Source of the DNA: RGIG1840 sp964626795
GTDB lineage: Bacteria; Bacillota_I; Bacilli_A; RF39; UBA660
Length of the DNA: 10,299 bases
Direction of reading: 5' to 3'
Assembly (NCBI GenBank): GCA_964626795.1
Contig: CAZVIQ010000028.1
Location: forward strand, 1 to 10,299
Shown here: positions 6,772 to 10,299 of the stretch, in pieces
Numbering within the stretch: the stretch's first letter is position 1
Layout: each line of letters begins with the position of its first letter
The notes under the pieces: model-generated
The model's input: the letters and a program-made list of their open reading frames with translations, nothing else
The model's database searches: none
Told to the model about the DNA's origin: nothing
Made by a program: the position numbers and the translations under genes

Positions 6772-7359
6772 TTACATTTGATTTCCTTTTTTTTGTTCAG
6801 CTTTTAATTCTACAGCTGATGCTAAACCATTATGATCAATACTCATATCATATAACATAGATGTTATTCTTTTATCATGTATGAATTTATTATAAAAATC
6901 ATTTCCCATTAGTTTTGCAGATTCCACATATAATGCAGCCACACCATACTGACTTTGATTATAAATTCTATATGCAGGGCATTGAGATACTGATTCTGTA
7001 TCAATAAATTCTGGTAGAATCTGTTTTTCATCCTTTAGAAACTCTTCTGCTTTTGAACTATAATATATTGTATTACTTCCTCCTTCTATTAATTTTTCAG
7101 CAATAGCTGAAAAACCCGTTAATAATGTGTCAGAAGTAATCTGCTTTAAAAATTGTTTTATAAAAGTTGTTTTTCCTTCTCCTTTATTCCATTCCAGACG
7201 GCTATCTTTTCCATTTGTCTTTAAACTAATCCAATCATCTTTTAAAAATACAGCTCCATTTTTCAATAATGTCATATTATTATTTTTATCATATCGAACA
7301 ATATAAACACTATTTTCAGTTATATACATTCCCGGTTTTGCTTGCAACAATTCTTGCAT
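6772..7359 (-). CDS. Uncharacterised 195-residue protein
   Basis: I do not recognise this protein. It is predicted to be soluble: no signal peptide, no membrane segment and no lipobox. The N-terminal 60 residues look strand-rich (MYITENSVYIVRYD, then TLLKNGAVFLKDDWISLK). The middle (about 65-110) is mostly helical, and the C-terminal third is helical with many charged residues. GEGKTT (60-65) superficially recalls a P-loop but lacks the first glycine. The single Cys (C127 region, SQCPAY) shows no pairing motif. The ATG has AGGTGA six bases upstream, a good Shine-Dalgarno, and a TATAAT at 7378-7383 could be its -10, so it looks like a real, separately transcribed gene. It is convergent with the RNA-modification operon and divergent from the importer operon, so neighbours give no functional clue. 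Confidence 0.8.
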   Translation of the reverse strand: MQELLQAKPGMYITENSVYIVRYDKNNNMTLLKNGAVFLKDDWISLKTNGKDSRLEWNKGEGKTTFIKQFLKQITSDTLLTGFSAIAEKLIEGGSNTIYYSSKAEEFLKDEKQILPEFIDTESVSQCPAYRIYNQSQYGVAALYVESAKLMGNDFYNKFIHDKRITSMLYDMSIDHNGLASAVELKAEQKKGNQM

Positions 7360-7377
7360 ATTTATTCACCTACTTAT

Positions 7378-7383
7378 ATTATA
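7378..7383 (-). promoter_or_regulatory. Possible -10 of the uncharacterised gene
   Basis: A perfect TATAAT on the minus strand lies 19 to 24 bases before the start codon at 7359, but the matching -35 position (TAGTAA at 7401-7406) is poor. In a region this AT-rich a TATAAT by chance is easy, so this is tentative. Confidence 0.35.
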
Positions 7384-7489
7384 AGCTAAAATTTTAAATA
7401 TTACTATTTTAACTTTTGATACTTTACATTTTATAAATTAATTAATTTTCATTATAATTATAAAATAAAATAATATTTAAAACTGGTCT

Positions 7490-7518
7490 TTAACACAAAC
7501 TGGGTATTTACATATAAT
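7490..7518 (+). promoter_or_regulatory. Sigma-A promoter of the importer operon
   Basis: -35 TTAACA (7490-7495), a 17-base spacer and -10 TATAAT (7513-7518) precede the lipoprotein gene. Start would be near 7525, leaving a leader of about 16 bases with GAGGGG at 7532-7537. That leader is too short for a riboswitch. The 7-base direct repeat AAACTGG occurs at 7480-7486 and 7497-7503, on either side of the -35 box, and could be a regulator site. Confidence 0.7.
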
Positions 7519-7540
7519 AAAATTAGAAAGTGAGGGGAAA

Positions 7541-8518
7541 ATGAAAAAAAATTATTTAAAAGCTTTCTTTCTGTTTTTAGTTTTATTATGTTTTACTGGA
7601 TGTAAAAAAGATGATAATTTAACTAAATTAACAGTAGCTGAAGTTACGCATTCTGTATTTTATGCTCCATGGTATGTAGCTTTAGAAGAAGGATATTTTG
7701 AAGATGAAAGTCTAGATATCGAAGTAATATTAACACCAGGCGCTGATAAAACAGCAGCAGCAGTATTATCTAATGATGCACAAATAGGTTTCAGTGGACC
7801 AGAAGCAACCATTTATGTTTTTAATAATGGTGAAAAAGACTATTTGAGAACATTTGCAGGTTTAACTAAACGTGATGGTCAGTTTATAGTAGGACCATGT
7901 AGTTTAAAGGATAATTTTAAACCAGAAAACTTAAAAGGTAAAAGTGTACTTGTAGGAAGAAGTGGTGGTATGCCACTTATGATATTTAAATATGCACTTA
8001 AAGAATCAAAAATTGATTTATCAAGTGTTAAACTGGATGCATCAGTTGAATTTGCTGCACTGTCAGGAGCATTTATAGGTGGAAACGGCGATTTTGTAAA
8101 CTTATTTGAGCCAACAGCTTCAAAGATTGAAAAAGAAGGTTACGGATGCGTTCTTGCATCTTTAGGAAAACTTGCTGGTGAAGTTCCATATACTGCATAC
8201 TATGCAAAGAAAAGTTATATCAAAGATAATGAAGACACAATAAGAGCCTTCAGTAACGCAATTAATAAAGGGCTAGAATTTGTAAAAGAAAATGATTCAG
8301 AAACGATAGCTAAAAAAATAATAGGTCAGTTTGCTGACACATCTTTAAAAGATTTAACAACTATTGTAGAAAATTATAAAACTGCAGATTCTTGGTGGGA
8401 TAATGCAATAATTAAAGAAAAGGCCTTTGATAGATTACAAGATATAATGATATATAACGAAGTGCTTAACGAAAAAGTTCCTTTTGATAAGTTAGTAACA
8501 AACCAATATAATGGATGA
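7541..8518 (+). CDS. ABC importer substrate-binding lipoprotein (NMT1/SsuA-like, NitT/TauT type)
   Basis: A 325-residue extracellular, membrane-anchored solute-binding protein. Residues 1-20 form a lipoprotein signal peptide (KK, hydrophobic core) ending in the lipobox FTGC with Cys21 as the lipidation site; Phe at -3 instead of Leu is less common. The mature part starts with TVAEVTHSVFYAPWYVALEEGYFEDESLDIEV in the NMT1/SsuA pattern, followed by GADK, GFSGPEA and LKGKSVLVGRSGGMP, all typical of the two-lobe periplasmic-binding fold for sulfonates, nitrate, thiamine precursors or related small molecules. It heads an operon with its ATPase (8-base overlap) and permease. The ligand is not decided: there is no TPP riboswitch and no biosynthetic neighbour. 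Start is supported by GAGGGG and by the signal peptide. Confidence 0.92.
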   Translation: MKKNYLKAFFLFLVLLCFTGCKKDDNLTKLTVAEVTHSVFYAPWYVALEEGYFEDESLDIEVILTPGADKTAAAVLSNDAQIGFSGPEATIYVFNNGEKDYLRTFAGLTKRDGQFIVGPCSLKDNFKPENLKGKSVLVGRSGGMPLMIFKYALKESKIDLSSVKLDASVEFAALSGAFIGGNGDFVNLFEPTASKIEKEGYGCVLASLGKLAGEVPYTAYYAKKSYIKDNEDTIRAFSNAINKGLEFVKENDSETIAKKIIGQFADTSLKDLTTIVENYKTADSWWDNAIIKEKAFDRLQDIMIYNEVLNEKVPFDKLVTNQYNG

Positions 8519-9260
8519 AATATTAAAAATTGAAAATTTAAATAAAACTTATCATTCATTAAAGGGAGAAGTATTAACTATAAAAGATTTTTCATTAGAT
8601 ATAAAAGAAAATTCTTTTATATCTATAATAGGTACTTCAGGTTGTGGAAAAAGCACAATACTTAATATTATTTCAAATTTAGATAAAGACTATGAAGGAA
8701 ATATTATATTTGATAGAGATAGAATTGTAGGTTATATGCTTCAAGATGATTCTTTATTTGAATGGCTTACAGTTTTAGAAAATGCAATACTAGGTTTAAA
8801 AATACAAAAAAAAGATACAAAAGAAAATATTGAATACGTTAAAAATTTATTAATTAAATATGGTCTTAAAGATTTTATTAACAAACATCCAAGTCATTTA
8901 TCTGGTGGAATGAGACAAAGAGTTGCACTAATTAGAACTTTGGCTATAAAGCCGGATATTCTAATTTTAGATGAACCCTTTTCAGCTTTAGATTATCTTT
9001 CCAGACTTAAGATAAGTGATGATGTTTATAATATAATCAAAGAAGAAAAAAAGACAGTTATTATGGTTACACATGATCTTGCCGAGGCTATATCCATGGC
9101 TGATTATATTGTTGTTTTATCTAAGAGACCTGCGACTATAAAAAACATCCATAAAATAGAGTTAACTGATAAAAAAAATCCTATTCATAATAGAAAAGCT
9201 AAAGAATTTTCTTACTATTACGATATATTATGGAGGGAGCTGGATGAACATGTCTGTTAA
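8511..9260 (+). CDS. ABC importer ATP-binding protein (SsuB/TauB-like)
   Basis: A 249-residue cytoplasmic ATPase that energises the adjacent permease. Motifs are complete: Walker A GTSGCGKS (41-48), Q-loop Gln78 in YMLQDDSLFEW, signature LSGGMRQR (130-137), Walker B ILILDEP (150-156), D-loop SALD and switch His188 in THDLAEA. The LQDDSLFEW segment after the Q-loop is typical of the SsuB/TauB/ThiZ group of importer ATPases. The start overlaps the binding-protein stop by eight bases, and its end overlaps the permease start by 17 bases. I see no C-terminal regulatory domain; the ATPase ends shortly after the conserved core. Confidence 0.94.
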   Translation: MDEILKIENLNKTYHSLKGEVLTIKDFSLDIKENSFISIIGTSGCGKSTILNIISNLDKDYEGNIIFDRDRIVGYMLQDDSLFEWLTVLENAILGLKIQKKDTKENIEYVKNLLIKYGLKDFINKHPSHLSGGMRQRVALIRTLAIKPDILILDEPFSALDYLSRLKISDDVYNIIKEEKKTVIMVTHDLAEAISMADYIVVLSKRPATIKNIHKIELTDKKNPIHNRKAKEFSYYYDILWRELDEHVC

Positions 9261-10029
9261 ACAAGAACAATTTATTAAAAACATTCAAAGAAGTAATAAA
9301 TTAGTGTTATTTACACAAATAGCAATATCTATATTTATAGTAGTTATGTGGGAACTATTGGCTAGACTAAATATAATTAATACTTTTATTTCTTCATCAC
9401 CAACCAGAATATTTAATACTTTAATTTTACTTTTTAAAAACAACAATATATTTTTACATATATTTACTACACTTAATGAAACAATTATTGCTTTCGTGTT
9501 ATGCAGTCTTATATCTATATTTATAAGTATTATCCTTTACAGAAGTAAATTTTTGGCTAAAGTATTTGATCCTTATCTTACTCTCTTAAATTCTCTTCCT
9601 AAAGTAGCATTAGGTCCAATAATAATTATCTGGCTGGGCGCTAATATGAAAAGTATTATTGCAATGGCCGTATTTATTTCTATCATAGTTAGCATACAAT
9701 CTATATATAACGGATTTAATTCAACTGATAAAAATAAAATAAAATTATTAAAAACCTTTAATGCATCTGAAAAAGATATACTTTTTAGAGTAGTCATTCC
9801 TTCGAATAGAAGTATTATAATAAATACTTTAAAAATAAATATATCTATGTGCCTAATTGGGGTAATAATGGGTGAATTCTTAACTTCAAAAGCAGGGATA
9901 GGATATTTAATTCTATATGGATCACAAGTCTTTAATTTAGATTTAGTTATGACCGGCATAATACTTTTAATGATTCTTTCTATTTTACTTTACAAAATAA
10001 TTTCTTATATTGAAAAAAAGTTGAATTAA
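9244..10029 (+). CDS. ABC importer permease (SsuC/TauC-like, BPD_transp_1)
   Basis: A 261-residue inner membrane permease that forms the translocation channel, probably as a homodimer. Hydrophobic spans lie at about residues 22-42, 75-99, 112-132, 134-156, 195-212 and 233-257, six in total. The coupling segment around 168-187 (LLKTFNASEKDILFRVVIPS) is the EAA-type loop that contacts the ATPase, and GEFLTSKAGIGYLI (210-223) is characteristic of the SsuC/TauC group. GGAGG at 9232-9236 is seven bases before the ATG at 9244, inside the ATPase gene. An internal ATG at 9250 is a weaker choice. It is the last gene of the operon; its stop codon forms part of the terminator loop. Confidence 0.93.
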   Translation: MNMSVKQEQFIKNIQRSNKLVLFTQIAISIFIVVMWELLARLNIINTFISSSPTRIFNTLILLFKNNNIFLHIFTTLNETIIAFVLCSLISIFISIILYRSKFLAKVFDPYLTLLNSLPKVALGPIIIIWLGANMKSIIAMAVFISIIVSIQSIYNGFNSTDKNKIKLLKTFNASEKDILFRVVIPSNRSIIINTLKINISMCLIGVIMGEFLTSKAGIGYLILYGSQVFNLDLVMTGIILLMILSILLYKIISYIEKKLN

Positions 10030-10040
10030 TCAACTTTTTT
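10014..10040. terminator. Symmetrical bidirectional terminator overlapping a stop codon
   Basis: A perfect 11-pair stem AAAAAAGTTGA/TCAACTTTTTT (10014-10024 with 10030-10040) encloses a 5-base loop ATTAA that holds the permease stop TAA. Because both arms are A- or T-runs, each strand ends in a T-tract, so the element can stop the importer operon (plus) and the sortase gene (minus, stop at 10046). Confidence 0.88.
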
Positions 10041-10045
10041 CATAT

Positions 10046-10299
10046 TCATCTTAATTCAGTTTCTATTAATTTTGCATGTACTACTAATCTTTTAGAAGTT
10101 CCACTATAACCATTACAAGTTGATAAGGTTAATATTTTATCATTTGTATTCACTTCATCATCAAAGTTATAATAGCTCCTCTTTTTTATTGTATTTATAA
10201 ATTTTTCGAATTCTTTTTCTTTAAAAGAAGTTGTAATATAATAATCTTCTTTTTCTATTGAATAAACAGAAAAGATTTTAAAATTATAATTCGCACTAA
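10046..10299 (-). CDS. srtB: Class B sortase, C-terminal part (cut by window edge)
   Basis: A cysteine transpeptidase that cleaves a surface-protein sorting signal and joins it to the cell wall or to pilin. Only 83 C-terminal residues are in the window, in one open frame that reaches the edge, ending in TGA. They contain FSVYSIEKEDYY, then ILTLSTC with the catalytic cysteine (visible residue 61) and KRLVVHAKLI with the catalytic arginine (visible residue 70). The TLSTC motif with nearby R(L/F)VVxAK is the class B pattern; class A and C proteins have TLxTC with different surroundings. The catalytic histidine and any membrane anchor lie upstream, outside the window. It is convergent with the importer operon, and no substrate protein is seen here. 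The class B assignment is fairly firm; the substrate is unknown. Confidence 0.85.
   Translation of the reverse strand, partial: SANYNFKIFSVYSIEKEDYYITTSFKEKEFEKFINTIKKRSYYNFDDEVNTNDKILTLSTCNGYSGTSKRLVVHAKLIETELR

Noticed and set aside
7160..7190. P-loop-like GEGKTT in the uncharacterised protein
   Set aside because: Walker A needs GxxxxGK[ST]; the first glycine position is Trp, and no Walker B follows.
7384..7540. TPP riboswitch or other leader RNA before the importer operon
   Set aside because: The predicted leader is only about 16 bases, and I see no THI-box sequence in the 181-base gap, which is simply AT-rich.
8374..8559. Minus-strand frame of 61 codons
   Set aside because: Antisense to the end of the binding-protein gene and the start of the ATPase gene; no ribosome binding site, and the real genes explain the sequence.
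9573..9959. Minus-strand frame of 128 codons
   Set aside because: Antisense shadow of the permease; its hydrophobic stretches mirror the membrane segments on the other strand.

Overview
The window is strongly AT-rich and carries Bacillota-type signals: near-consensus sigma-A promoters, strong Shine-Dalgarno sequences (AGGAGG, GGAGGG) and intrinsic terminators with T-tracts. TGA is used as a stop and TGG for Trp, so it is not a Mollicutes code. A class B sortase, a diderm-unlike lipoprotein binding protein, a YtrA-type GntR regulator and PcrA point to a low-GC Gram-positive, most likely in Clostridia in the broad sense (inference; no marker here fixes a genus).

Layout. (A) 1-4143, minus strand: a GntR/YtrA-type regulator, an ABC ATPase and an ABC-2-like permease form a tightly coupled three-gene operon. 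It has a clear promoter, and a palindromic candidate operator lies on the predicted transcription start. Downstream on the same strand, after a probable terminator, is pcrA (UvrD-family helicase), which ends at the window edge one base short of a likely stop. (B) 4171-5137, minus: a stand-alone HTH plus calcineurin-type metallophosphoesterase with its own promoter and terminator. (C) 5205-6771, plus: a divergent two-gene RNA-modification operon, an RlmI/RlmK-like SAM methyltransferase overlapping an RluA-family pseudouridine synthase, closed by a bidirectional terminator. (D) 6772-7359, minus: a 195-residue protein I do not recognise. (E) 7490-10029, plus: a complete importer operon (lipoprotein binding protein of the NMT1/SsuA-like fold, ATPase, permease) with overlapping genes. 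(F) 10046-10299, minus: the C-terminal catalytic part of a class B sortase, cut by the window edge and convergent with (E) across a symmetrical terminator.

Two systems work as units: the self-regulated YtrA-like ABC module (probably envelope or antimicrobial stress, or export, by family analogy) and the NitT/TauT-type importer, whose ligand cannot be read from the sequence. Most of the window is ordinary chromosomal core. I see no phage, insertion sequence, CRISPR, tRNA or rRNA. The least explained pieces are the orphan 195-residue protein, the HTH-phosphoesterase fusion and the importer's ligand.
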